Part shown: positions 16,613 through 25,611 of the stretch, one piece after another | Layout of the letters: each line of letters opens with the position of its first letter | Numbering within the stretch: the first letter of the stretch is position 1 | Assembly (NCBI RefSeq): GCF_900100965.1 | Contig: NZ_FMUJ01000004.1 | Location: forward strand, 620,001 to 684,000 | Direction: 5' to 3' | Length of the DNA: 64,000 nt | Source of the DNA: Variovorax sp. EL159 | GTDB taxonomy: Bacteria; Pseudomonadota; Gammaproteobacteria; Burkholderiales; Burkholderiaceae_C | The notes under the pieces: generated by a model | The model's input: the letters and a program-made list of their open reading frames with translations, nothing else | Database searches by the model: none | Told to the model about the DNA's origin: nothing | Program-made: the position numbers and the translations under genes

Positions 16613-17770
16613 GTGAAGACCATCGGCGACCAGCAACTGCTCAAGCGCATGAACCGCAGCGTGCTGCTGCGGCTGCTGCGCGCGCAGCCGGGCCTGTCTC
16701 GCGCACGGCTGGCCACCGAGAGCGGCCTCACCAAATCGACCGTGAGCCTGCTGGTGCGCGAGCTGATCGACGAAGGCTGGCTGAGCGAATCGGGCGCCGC
16801 CGTGGCCGATGGCCTGGGGCGGCCCTCGACGCCGCTCGAAATCAACGTCGGCGTGCGCGCATTGATGGGCGTGGAGATCGCCGTCGAGACCGTGCGCCTC
16901 GTCTGCGTTTCGCTGCAGGGCGAGGTGCTGTACTCGGACACGCATGCGCTGACCGATGGCTCCCCGGCCGGCGTGTGCGCGCAGGTCGCGCGCATGGCGG
17001 CGGCGGCGCACGCGCATCTGCAGGCACTGGGCCTGCGCCTGTCGAGCATCGGCGTGTGCGTGCCCGGCGCGGTGGACGACTGCACCGGCGTGGTCCGCTT
17101 CGCGCCCAACCTCGGCTGGCGCAACGTGAACCTGCTGCCGGCACTCGAAAAAGCCTTTGCCGCGGTCGGCCTGCCCGGCGTGACGGTGCAACTGCAGAAC
17201 GACGCCGACGCCGCCGTGCTCGGCGAGTACGAGTTCGCGGCGGGCGAGGGCGAAGACCCGCTGATCTTCGTCAACTGCGACGTGGGCGTGGGCGCCGGCG
17301 TGGTGCTGAACGACCGCCTCTTCACCGGTGCGCAGGGCATGGCCGGCGAGATCGGCCACACCATCCTCCAGCTCGACGGCCCCTTGTGCTCATGCGGCCG
17401 GCGCGGTTGCGCCGAAGCCTTCTTCGGCTCGCGCGTGCTCGAGCGCGAGGGCGCCGACGTGCAACGCGCCGCTGCCTTCTTCGGCGTGCTGCTGCAGAAC
17501 CTGTGGGTCACCTTCAATCCGCGCGCCATCGTGCTCGGCGGCAAGGCCTGCGCGGAACATCGCGGCTTTGCGCAGGCCGCGTTCGAGGGCGTCAAGCACC
17601 ACGCCGATGGGGCCGGCATGCCGGCACCCGACCTGCGCACCGCGCGCTACGACGCGCTGGCGCCGGCGGTGGGCGCGGCCGCGCTCGCCCTGCATGAATA
17701 TCTCCGGCCCCTGCAACCCGACGCGCGGACGCGCCGCGCGCGCGCCGCTCAGGTCCTTGCCACGGCCTGA
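16613..17770 (+). CDS. xylR: ROK family transcriptional regulator (XylR-like)
   Basis: 385 aa from a GTG start 1 bp after the ATPase stop. An N-terminal winged helix (about 1-80: LLKRMNRSVLLRLLR, LARLATESGLTKSTVSLLVRELI-like segment) precedes a ROK sugar-kinase-like domain with NDADAAVLGEYEF, VNCDVGVGAGVVLN, GEIGHTILQL and the zinc motif C259-S-C261-G-R-R-G-C266. ROK regulators of this layout repress sugar operons and are released by the sugar. It is the last gene of the xylose-type operon, whose promoter carries a XylR-like inverted repeat, suggesting autoregulation. Confidence 0.9.
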   Translation: MKTIGDQQLLKRMNRSVLLRLLRAQPGLSRARLATESGLTKSTVSLLVRELIDEGWLSESGAAVADGLGRPSTPLEINVGVRALMGVEIAVETVRLVCVSLQGEVLYSDTHALTDGSPAGVCAQVARMAAAAHAHLQALGLRLSSIGVCVPGAVDDCTGVVRFAPNLGWRNVNLLPALEKAFAAVGLPGVTVQLQNDADAAVLGEYEFAAGEGEDPLIFVNCDVGVGAGVVLNDRLFTGAQGMAGEIGHTILQLDGPLCSCGRRGCAEAFFGSRVLEREGADVQRAAAFFGVLLQNLWVTFNPRAIVLGGKACAEHRGFAQAAFEGVKHHADGAGMPAPDLRTARYDALAPAVGAAALALHEYLRPLQPDARTRRARAAQVLATA

Positions 17771-17807
17771 GCCTTCGGCCCTGCAGCCTTGAAGACGATC
17801 GGACGGA

Positions 17808-18557
17808 TCAGCGGGCTTCTGCGGCCCACTGCACGGCATCCGCACCAGCCGGGATGTGCATCGGGGCCGACGGATCGGTCGCCGCGCGCCACACGGCCTC
17901 GGCCACATCTTTCGCGCGCGTTCCCGGGCCCGTGGACGCGAGCATGCGGGCGACGGTCTGCTGCATGAAGTCGCCATAGGCCTCGTCGTCGATGCCGCGC
18001 AGGCGGGTTCGTGCGGTGTCGCGAAAGCTGGTTTCGCCCGAGGACCCGGGCAGCACGATGTGCACGCGCACGCCGAAGGGCTCGACCTCGCTGGCCATCG
18101 ATTCGGTGAGCGCATTCACCGCCGCCTTGGCCGCGCGGTAGATGCCGACCAGCGGCAGCGGCTTGTACGTGACGCTCGACGTCACGTTCACCACGACGCC
18201 GGACTTGCGCGCACGCATCTGCGGCAACACCGCCTGCGTGACCGCGATCGTGCCGAAGGTGTTGGTCTCGAACAGCGCGTGCACCGTTTCCATGGAGGTG
18301 AGTTCGAGCGGCGCGGGCGCGCCGAAGCCGGCGTTGTTGACGAGCACGTCGATCGGCCCCGCAGCCTCGACGGCGTTGCGGATGCTCTGTGCATCCGTCA
18401 CGTCGAGCTGCAGCACGCGCAGGCGCTCGGACGGCGGCAGCACGTCCTCGCGCGGCGTGCGCATGGTGGCGACCACCTGCCAGCCCTGCGCGAGAAAGTG
18501 GCGCGCGGTTTCGAGGCCGAAGCCGGAAGAGCAGCCAGTGATCAATACGGTTTTCAT
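17808..18557 (-). CDS. SDR family oxidoreductase
   Basis: 249 aa. The cofactor site is LITGCSSGFGLETAR; LLDVT-like LQLDVTD, VLVNNAGFG, NVTSS and YRAAK (catalytic Tyr/Lys) follow, with PGSSGETSFRD after the active site. The TGCSSGFG variant is typical of the subgroup that acts on varied small carbonyl compounds. It is divergent from an AraC regulator gene 109 bp away, which probably controls it. Substrate unknown. Confidence 0.9.
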   Translation of the reverse strand: MKTVLITGCSSGFGLETARHFLAQGWQVVATMRTPREDVLPPSERLRVLQLDVTDAQSIRNAVEAAGPIDVLVNNAGFGAPAPLELTSMETVHALFETNTFGTIAVTQAVLPQMRARKSGVVVNVTSSVTYKPLPLVGIYRAAKAAVNALTESMASEVEPFGVRVHIVLPGSSGETSFRDTARTRLRGIDDEAYGDFMQQTVARMLASTGPGTRAKDVAEAVWRAATDPSAPMHIPAGADAVQWAAEAR

Positions 18558-18665
18558 GAGGTTTCCTTCGTGTGGATGGTGTGGATGGCGATGCCTTCAC
18601 GATAGGTGGCCTGAGCCGTACTTGCTACCATCCAGAGTCCATAACTCATGTTCGAGAGTCCGGCC

Positions 18666-19577
18666 ATGGTCGATCCGTTTGCCGAGGTGGTCGCGTTGCT
18701 GCAGCCGGCTGCCCGGTTCTCGAAGCACGTCGTCGGCGCGGGTCCGTGGCAGATCCGCCGCTCCGACGCCGGGCAGCCCTTCTACTGCGCCGTCCTGGAG
18801 GGCGGCTGCCGCCTGGCGCTCGATGGGCACGAGGAGATCGTGCTGCAGGCCGGCGACTTCGTGCTCATTCCCGCGGCCTTCGGCGTCGCCATGTCCAGCC
18901 TTGTGCCGCCGGCCGGCGTGGCCGACTCGCTGCCGGTCGCGCTGGGCCAGGGGCTGTTCAGGGTCGGCGAGCAACAGGGCCCGACGGACCTGCGCATCCT
19001 GGCGGGCCACTGCAGTTTCGGCTCGCCCGATGCGGCCCTGCTGGTGCCGCTGCTGCCGCAGCTGGTTCATGTTCGCGGTGAACAGCGGCTCGCAACGCTG
19101 GTGCAACTGGTGGGCGAGGAGTCGCGTGCACAGCGGCCCGCACGCGAGGTCGTGCTGGCGCGCCTGCTGGAGGTGCTGCTCATCGAAGCCTTGAGATCGA
19201 CGGCAGGCACGGCGGCATCGCCGGGCCTGGCGCGCGGGCTTGCCGACGTGCGCCTTGCGGCAGCGATCCGCGCGATGCACGAGCAGCCGACGCGGGCATG
19301 GACGGTCGTGGAGCTGGCGAAAGAGGCCGCGCTCTCGCGCTCGTCGTTCTTCGATCGCTTCAGCCGCGAGGTGGGCATGGCACCGATGGCGTACCTGCTC
19401 GCCTGGCGCATGGCGCTCGCGAAGGACCTGCTTCGACGCAAGGAAGGCGGCGTGGCCGAGATCGCCGAGCGCGTGGGCTACAGCTCCGCGAGCACGTTCA
19501 GCGTCGCCTTCACCCGCCACGTCGGGCGGCCGCCGAGCCAGTACGCGCGCGAGCAGGCGAGCGCTGTGCCGGTGTGA
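18666..19577 (+). CDS. AraC family transcriptional regulator
   Basis: 303 aa. The N-terminal cupin-like ligand domain begins DPFAEVVALLQPAARFSK and has LEGGCRLALDGHEEIVLQAGDFVLIP. The C-terminal double helix-turn-helix (about 205-300) has AAIRAMHEQPTRAWTVVELA, SRSSFFDRFSREVGMAPMAYL and VGYSSASTFSVAFTRHVGRPPSQY. ATG 18666 aligns with relatives starting MxDPxxEV; ATG 18648 would add six residues. It belongs to the cupin_6/AraC group typically divergent from an SDR or oxidoreductase gene, as here. Confidence 0.9.
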   Translation: MVDPFAEVVALLQPAARFSKHVVGAGPWQIRRSDAGQPFYCAVLEGGCRLALDGHEEIVLQAGDFVLIPAAFGVAMSSLVPPAGVADSLPVALGQGLFRVGEQQGPTDLRILAGHCSFGSPDAALLVPLLPQLVHVRGEQRLATLVQLVGEESRAQRPAREVVLARLLEVLLIEALRSTAGTAASPGLARGLADVRLAAAIRAMHEQPTRAWTVVELAKEAALSRSSFFDRFSREVGMAPMAYLLAWRMALAKDLLRRKEGGVAEIAERVGYSSASTFSVAFTRHVGRPPSQYAREQASAVPV

Positions 19578-19592
19578 ACAGGCCTTGATGCG

Positions 19593-20885
19593 CTAGTCGC
19601 AGGCGGCGTCGCCCCAGCCGCGCATGCGGCGGTACAGCGTGCCGCGCGACACGCGCAATTGCCGCGCCGCCTGCGACACATTGCCACCGTGCGCCGCGAG
19701 CGTTTCCTCGATCAGCTTGCGGCTGTGCTCGCGCAGCGTCGCCGCAAGCGGTGCGGGCTCCTCGGCGTCGGCATCGCTGTCGTCGGCCGTCGCGTCTTCA
19801 CGGGTGTCGTCGATGGCCTCGGCCTGCACATGCCGTTCGATGGCAATGGGTGGATGGCTGCCCGCATGCGCAACGGCGCCGGGCATCGCCACCGAATGCC
19901 GGAAGTCCACGCCGTCCGGCCTCTTCAGATGCGCCTGCACCCACACGCCGAGCCCGCTCGCCAGCCGCAGCGGTTGCGCCGCTTCACGACGCCCCAGCCG
20001 CAGCAGGCTCGCCAGGTCGTGGCCCAGCAGGCATTCGACATCGCGTTCGTCCGCCGCTTCGGGCAGGCGCCCCAGCAGCCGCGCCCCCGCATTGTTGAGC
20101 CACGCGATGGTGCCGTCGGGCGCGATGCCGGCCAGTGCTTCGAGCGGCGTGCCGAGCAGCGTCGGGCTCGACTGGAAGCGCAGGATCAGGTGGTCGCGCG
20201 ACTGCGCCTGCAGCAGCCGGTTCTCGATGGTCGTCGCGTGGATCGCCACCATCGATGCCGCATCGAAGCCGAAGCCCCGCGACTCCACCGTGAGGTCGAG
20301 CACGCCGGCCAGCCGGCCCGTCACGTCGCGGATCGGCGCGGCCGCGCATTGCATGTGGCTCAGCACGTCGAAGTAATGCTCGGCGCCATCGACCGTGCAG
20401 GCCTGCCCGGTGGTGGCCACGATGCCGGGCGCGGTGGTGCCGACGATGCGCTCGGAGATGTTCACGCCCACGCGCGCGGTCTTGCGCAGCACCGGCTGGT
20501 GCGCGTCGCTCGGCTGGCTGCTCACGTGCACCACCACGCCGTCGGGGTCGGTCAGGATCACGCGGCAGTCGGTGCCCGCGAGCATGTTCTCCATCTGCCC
20601 GAGTTCATGCCGCGCCACGTCGAGCAGCTCGCGGTTGCGCGCCAGCGTGGTGTGCAGCCGGCTCGGCGTGACCGCATCGAAGGGCACGATGCGCTGGCGG
20701 TCGCGGTGCGTGCGGCTGCAGCGCATCCACGACTGCAGCACCGCCTCGCCGACCAGTCCCGAAGGCCGCACGCCTTCTTCGAAGAACTGCTGCCGCGCGA
20801 GCGCCACGCGCTGCGCCGGCGTGCTGGCGAAGAGCTGGCGCGGCGCATCCGCCGTGCCGAGCCGCTCGAACTTGTCTGGGGACAT
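19593..20885 (-). CDS. AcoR-like transcriptional regulator without AAA+ domain (GAF, PAS-like, Fis-type HTH)
   Basis: 430 aa. The N-terminus (QLFASTPAQRVALARQQFFEEG, VLQSWMRCSRTHRD) is typical of AcoR-family activators. A GAF-type sensor region follows (about 95-205: NMLAGTDCRVILTDPDGVVV, ERIVGTTAPGIV, AAPIRDVTGRLAGVLDLT), then a PAS-like part (about 225-330) and a C-terminal Fis-type helix (LIEETLAAHGGNVSQAARQL, RGTLYRRM). AcoR and AcxR normally carry a sigma-54-contacting AAA+ domain of about 240 aa between sensor and helix; it is absent, with no Walker A or GAFTGA motif. It is divergent from the PQQ alcohol dehydrogenase gene, its likely target. Acting with sigma-70 polymerase is an inference. 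Confidence 0.85.
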   Translation of the reverse strand: MSPDKFERLGTADAPRQLFASTPAQRVALARQQFFEEGVRPSGLVGEAVLQSWMRCSRTHRDRQRIVPFDAVTPSRLHTTLARNRELLDVARHELGQMENMLAGTDCRVILTDPDGVVVHVSSQPSDAHQPVLRKTARVGVNISERIVGTTAPGIVATTGQACTVDGAEHYFDVLSHMQCAAAPIRDVTGRLAGVLDLTVESRGFGFDAASMVAIHATTIENRLLQAQSRDHLILRFQSSPTLLGTPLEALAGIAPDGTIAWLNNAGARLLGRLPEAADERDVECLLGHDLASLLRLGRREAAQPLRLASGLGVWVQAHLKRPDGVDFRHSVAMPGAVAHAGSHPPIAIERHVQAEAIDDTREDATADDSDADAEEPAPLAATLREHSRKLIEETLAAHGGNVSQAARQLRVSRGTLYRRMRGWGDAACD

Positions 20886-20926
20886 GGGGTTCGCTGCCTC
20901 GCTGGATTCGGGACCAGCAGCGAATG

Positions 20927-20943
20927 TGTTCCGCAATGGAACA
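20927..20943. promoter_or_regulatory. perfect inverted repeat between AcoR-like gene and alcohol dehydrogenase gene
   Basis: TGTTCC-GCAAT-GGAACA, perfect 6-bp arms with a 5-bp spacer, 42 bp upstream of the regulator start and 76 bp upstream of the dehydrogenase start. It has the size and symmetry expected for a Fis-type HTH dimer site. Binding is inferred. Confidence 0.5.
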
Positions 20944-21018
20944 GCGCCGGACTGGGGAAATCCCGGGGGTGAGCGCGAAGGCCGTGCGCGCGATCCTTGC
21001 ACCACAAGGAGACCCACG

Positions 21019-23139
21019 ATGAAAAAAACACACTCCGGGCTGGTCATGCTCGCCGGCGCATTGCTGTGCCTGAACGCATCGACGGCCACGGCCCAGGATT
21101 CGACGGCACCGCAAGACCGCGCCGCGGCCGCCACGAAACGGGTCGACGGCAACTTCATCCGCGCCAACGCGGCGCAGAAGAAAACGCCCGACTGGCCCAG
21201 CGTGGGCCTCGATTATTCGGAGTCGCGCTTCAGCAGGCTCGACCAGGTGAACGCGGGCAACGTGAAAGACCTGGGGCTGATCTGGTCGTACAACCTCGAG
21301 TCGACGCGCGGCGTGGAAGCCACGCCGCTGGTGGTCGACGGCATCATGTACATCACCGCCTCGTGGAGCGTGGTGCATGCCATCGACACGCGCACCGGCC
21401 AGAAGCTGTGGACCTTCGATCCGCAGGTCGATAAGTCCAAAGGCTACAAGGGCTGCTGCGACGTGGTGAACCGCGGCGTGGCCATCTACGAAGGCAAGGT
21501 CTACGTGGCCGCCTTCGACGGCCGCCTCATCGCGCTCGATGCGGCCACCGGCAAGACGGTCTGGGAGAAGAACACGCTCGAAGGCCAGAAGGGCAGCTAC
21601 ACCATCACCGGCGCGCCGCGCGTGTTCAAGGGCAAGGTCATCATCGGCAACGGCGGCGCCGAGTACGGCGTGCGCGGCTTCGTCACCGCCTACGACGCCA
21701 ACACCGGCGACCAGAAGTGGCGTTGGTTCGTGGTGCCCGGCGATCCGAGCAAGCCGTTTGAAGACGCGTCGATGGCGCGCGCCGCCAAGACCTGGGACCC
21801 GAGCGGCAAGTACTGGGAGGCCGGTGGCGGCGGCACCGCATGGGACAGCTTCGCCTTCGACCCCGAACTCAACCTGATGTACGTGGGCACCGGCAACGGC
21901 TCGCCGTGGTCGCACAAACTGCGCAGCCCCAAGGGCGGCGACAACCTCTACCTGGGCTCGGTGGTGGCGCTCGACCCCGACACCGGCAAGTACAAGTGGC
22001 ACTACCAGGAGACGCCCGGCGACAACTGGGACTACACCTCCACGCAGTCGATGATCCTGGCCGACATGAAGGTGGGCGGCAAGCCGCGCAAGGTGCTGCT
22101 GCATGCGCCGAAGAACGGCTTCTTCTTCGTCATCGACCGCACCAACGGCAAGTTCATCTCGGCCAAGAACTTCACCGAAGTGAACTGGGCCACGGGCTAC
22201 GACAAGAACGGCCGGCCCATCGGCATTGCCTCGTCGCGCGACGGCACCAAGCCCAACGACGCCATCCCCGGCCCGTTCGGCGCGCACAACTGGCACCCGA
22301 TGTCGTTCAACCCGCAGACCGGCCTGGCCTACCTGCCTTCGCAGCATGTGCCGATCAACCTGATGGACGACAAGGACTGGAAGTTCAACGAAGACGTGCC
22401 GGGCCGTCCGCATGCGGGCCTGGGCTGGAACCTGGCCAAGTTCGCCAACGTCGAGCCGCCCAAGAGCAAGCCCTTCGGCCGCCTCGTGGCCTGGGACCCG
22501 GTGACGCAGAAGGAGGCCTGGGGCGTGGACTACGTGTCGCCCTGGAACGGCGGCACGCTCACCACCGCCGGCAACCTCGTGTTCCAGGGCACGGCCGACG
22601 GCCGCCTGCTGGCCTACAACGCCAAGACCGGCGAGAAGCTGTGGGAGACACCCACCGGCACCGGCGTGGTGGCCGCGCCCTCGACCTACATGGTCGACGG
22701 CAAGCAGTACGTGTCGGTGGCCGTGGGCTGGGGCGGGGTGTATGGCCTGGCGCAGCGCGCCACCGAGAAGCAGGGGCCGGGCACGGTCTACACCTTCGCG
22801 GTCGGTGGTACGGCCAAGATGCCGGACTTCGTGCAGTACCGCATGGACAAGCTGGTGCAGGGCGTGAAGTACGACCCCGCCAAGGTCCAGGCCGGCACCA
22901 TGCTCTACGTGAGCAACTGCGTGTTCTGCCACGGCGTGCCGGGCGTGGACCGCGGCGGCAACATCCCGAACCTCGGCTACATGGACGCGGCGTACATCGA
23001 GAACCTCGACAAGTTCGTGCTCAAGGGCCCGGCCATGGCGCGCGGCATGCCGGACTTCACGGGCAAGCTCTCGGGCGAGGAGATCGAGAGCATCAAGGCT
23101 TTCATCCAGGGGACGGCGGACGCGATCCGGCCGAAGTAA
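21019..23139 (+). CDS. PQQ-dependent quinohaemoprotein alcohol dehydrogenase (methanol/ethanol family)
   Basis: 706 aa with a signal peptide (cleavage near TATA-QDS). Eight-bladed propeller repeats precede a C-terminal cytochrome c domain with haem site C634-V-F-C637-H638. The vicinal disulfide typical of PQQ alcohol dehydrogenases is C146-C147 (KGCCD). The catalytic aspartate is D338 in NWDYTST; Thr340 stands where lanthanide enzymes have Asp, so the metal is predicted to be calcium. It oxidises alcohols in the periplasm and passes electrons through its own haem. AAGGAG precedes the ATG. No PQQ synthesis or partner cytochrome genes are adjacent. It is divergent from an AcoR-like regulator. 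Confidence 0.93.
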   Translation: MKKTHSGLVMLAGALLCLNASTATAQDSTAPQDRAAAATKRVDGNFIRANAAQKKTPDWPSVGLDYSESRFSRLDQVNAGNVKDLGLIWSYNLESTRGVEATPLVVDGIMYITASWSVVHAIDTRTGQKLWTFDPQVDKSKGYKGCCDVVNRGVAIYEGKVYVAAFDGRLIALDAATGKTVWEKNTLEGQKGSYTITGAPRVFKGKVIIGNGGAEYGVRGFVTAYDANTGDQKWRWFVVPGDPSKPFEDASMARAAKTWDPSGKYWEAGGGGTAWDSFAFDPELNLMYVGTGNGSPWSHKLRSPKGGDNLYLGSVVALDPDTGKYKWHYQETPGDNWDYTSTQSMILADMKVGGKPRKVLLHAPKNGFFFVIDRTNGKFISAKNFTEVNWATGYDKNGRPIGIASSRDGTKPNDAIPGPFGAHNWHPMSFNPQTGLAYLPSQHVPINLMDDKDWKFNEDVPGRPHAGLGWNLAKFANVEPPKSKPFGRLVAWDPVTQKEAWGVDYVSPWNGGTLTTAGNLVFQGTADGRLLAYNAKTGEKLWETPTGTGVVAAPSTYMVDGKQYVSVAVGWGGVYGLAQRATEKQGPGTVYTFAVGGTAKMPDFVQYRMDKLVQGVKYDPAKVQAGTMLYVSNCVFCHGVPGVDRGGNIPNLGYMDAAYIENLDKFVLKGPAMARGMPDFTGKLSGEEIESIKAFIQGTADAIRPK

Positions 23140-23172
23140 GGCCCGAAGTAAGGGCTGCTCTTCGCGCGCCCC

Positions 23173-25611
23173 TTACCGGCCGCCGTACCAATACTGGGTG
23201 CTGGCGGCCCAGGTCGAGTTCGGGTAGTTCGCGTGCAGGGTCTGAAGGCCCTTGCGCGACCAGTCGCCCACGGCCTTGTCCGGGCAGGTGTAGCGCGCCA
23301 TCTTCACCGCGACCGACAGCGCCTGCGGCACCAGCGGGTCGGCGCGGTTGCGCTGCATCAGCGCCAGGCTTTCCTGCGTGAAGTAGATCGAGTCCTGCGG
23401 AATGGCGCGCAGCTTGCCGACCAGTGCCTCTTGCTGCGCGCGCTCTTCCTGCGACAGGAACGCGGGCATCTCGAAGTCGGCGGCGGTGGCGGCCTGCGGG
23501 CCGGAGACCGGCACGCCGAGCGGGCGGCACCACTTGCCGTAGCTGCCGATGGCCATGGCGCGGTCGTACGCCGGCGCAATGCCTGGCTTGAGGGGCGGAG
23601 TCCGGATGCCTTCGGCGCCGGACCAGTGTGGCGGCAGCAAGACTTCGGTGGTGCTCGCCATGCGCTCCAGCAACAGGCGGTGCCAGGCGGCGGTGTCGGT
23701 GTCCGCCAGCTTCACCGAGCGGCGGATGCCGGCGATCGGGTCCGGCCCCTTCGCCGAGGTCGCCGCGGTCGCTGCCTGCGACGGCGATGCCACGCGCATC
23801 TGCGCCGCGCGGCGGGCCATCGCGTAGTCCTCGGCCAGCACCGCGCGGGTCCACGCGGTTTCGAGCAGGCCGTCGCGCAGCGCGGGCGCCAGGGTGGGGT
23901 CGGCGGCAAGACGCAGCCACATCGGCAGCGGCGCACGCGTGTTGAGGAAGCGGATCACGTCGTCGTCGAGGGCACTGGCCAGCGGCACCGCGTTCGGCTT
24001 GGCTTCCGTTGCCTCGGGGTCGCGGCGCGCGACCACGGGGCGGATCGCGAGGCGGCGCCATTCGTCTTCCGATGCGGCCGTGGGCAGCAGCAAGGCCTTC
24101 ACAAGGTTCCGGCCCGAAAGGCTGCGCGCGATCAGCGGCGAATCGCCCGCGTCGGCCATGAGCTCGCGCACCTACTTGTAGCGGCCCTGCGCGAACAGGC
24201 GCTGCGCGCGCAACTGCGTGGCCGCGAAGCGCGCGGGATGGTCTTCGGGCACGGCCGCCAGCGCGGCCTGCAGTTCGGCCTCGCGCTTGTCGTCGCTTGC
24301 CGCGGCCACCGGCAGCAGGCTCGCGGCGGCCATCAGCCATGCGAGGTCGTGCGTGCGCTGGTAGCGGCTCCAGCTCAGGGTTTCGCGCCACTTGCCGTCC
24401 GGCTCGGCGCTGCTGCCCGGACCGTTGAAGCCGCGCACGGTGCTGAGCCATTGCACGAGGTCGGAGGTCTGTGCGGGGCCGACGTACGAGCAGTCGTAGA
24501 TGAATCCGCAGGCGCGGAACTCGTGGTTCAGCAGCAGCAGCTTCGCGGCGGCCGCATCGGGCGGGCCCATGGTCTTCAGGCCGTCCGCCAGCCGCTGCAT
24601 GCGCGTGGCGGGCAGCAGGTAACGGATGCGCAGCGCCTCGGCCAGCCGATGGACCGACGGATGCAGCGCCCGCAGGCGCGGGTTCTTCAGCAGCGGCAGC
24701 GCGATGGCGTCGACCTGCTTCGTGAGCTCGGCCTGCCGCTTGAGGGCCTCGGGGCTGTCCTTCTCGTTCTTGTTGTCCGAGGGCGCCTCGCCCGGGTTCT
24801 GCCGTGCCAGCACGCGCAGCCGCATGTAGGCCGCGAGGTCGCGCCAGGTGCTGGCCTTGTCCTCTGCGATGGTGGTGAATGCGGTGTCGGCTTCGTCGAG
24901 GTCGTCGGCATAGAAGCGCTGTGCGGCCAGCTGGTAGGCCTGGTCGGCCTTCAGCCAGGCGGGCGCGTGCTGCGGCAGCTCGGGGACGGTGCCGGACTGC
25001 TGGTTGCAGGTGTCGAACACCGCGTCTTGCGCCTTCAACCAGTGCAGCACGTAGGGAGCGGCAGCCTTGTCGCCGGCCACGCGCGTCATGCGCTGGGCCA
25101 GCGTCTTCGTGGCGTTGCGGAAGGCATCGCTGTAGAAACAGTTCGGGGACGCCTGCAGGCTGTCGGCGTTCCACTTCGGCGGCTGCTGCGATGGCGGCGC
25201 CAGGGCCGCCTTGTCGCGCGCCGACTGGGGATCGAGCTTCGCGGTGGCGGCGTCGTGCGCCTGTCGCCATTCGGTCCAGGCGTCGTCCAGCTCTTCCATG
25301 CTGTTGTCTTCGCGCGGCAGCTTCTCCAGCAGGTCGGTGAAGGCGCGCACCGCATCGACAGAAAACGCCTGGCCATGCAGGCGCCAGTACCAGAGCACCT
25401 GGTAGGGCACGAGGTAGCTGGTGTAGTAGCCCGCGGGCCGTTCGACGAACTCGCGCACCGGCTGGTCGGGCCGGTTGGTGGCGAAGAACAGGTCCTCGGG
25501 TTCGTAGCCGCCGCTGGCGTGCGCCATGGTGGCGCCGAGCAGTGCGGTTGCCGTCATTGCCAGCAGCCTGGCGCCGGCGCGCATCGTGCGCCTCGAGTTG
25601 GAAGAAATCAT
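23173..25611 (-). pseudogene. large exported protein of unknown function, interrupted by an in-frame TAG
   Basis: The frame from ATG 25609-25611 to the stop at 23173 would encode about 812 aa but contains one TAG at 24172-24174, after ...AQGRYK and before VRELMADAGDSP. Both sides are in the same frame and read as one helical, alanine-rich, TPR-like protein, so a single C-to-T change of a CAG glutamine codon is the simplest explanation. The N-terminus has a signal peptide (AGARLLAMTATALLGATMAHA). No catalytic motif was recognised; several cysteines (NCFYSD, DTCNQQ, ACGFIYDCSY) suggest disulfides. The start overlaps the stop of the upstream DUF3142-like gene by 4 bp, so both belong to one operon. 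Alternatives: sequencing error, readthrough, or two separately made parts. Confidence 0.6.

Noticed and set aside
20944..21018. Possible sigma-54 promoter before the PQQ alcohol dehydrogenase
   Set aside because: CCTTGCAC could be a -12 element, but no matching GG at -24 was found, and the neighbouring regulator lacks an AAA+ domain.
22021..22050. Lanthanide-dependent type for the PQQ alcohol dehydrogenase
   Set aside because: The residue two after catalytic Asp338 is Thr340, not the Asp found in lanthanide enzymes.
20605..22932. Minus-strand open frame of 775 codons opposite the PQQ dehydrogenase
   Set aside because: Antisense shadow; the opposite strand encodes a complete quinohaemoprotein with signal peptide and haem site.
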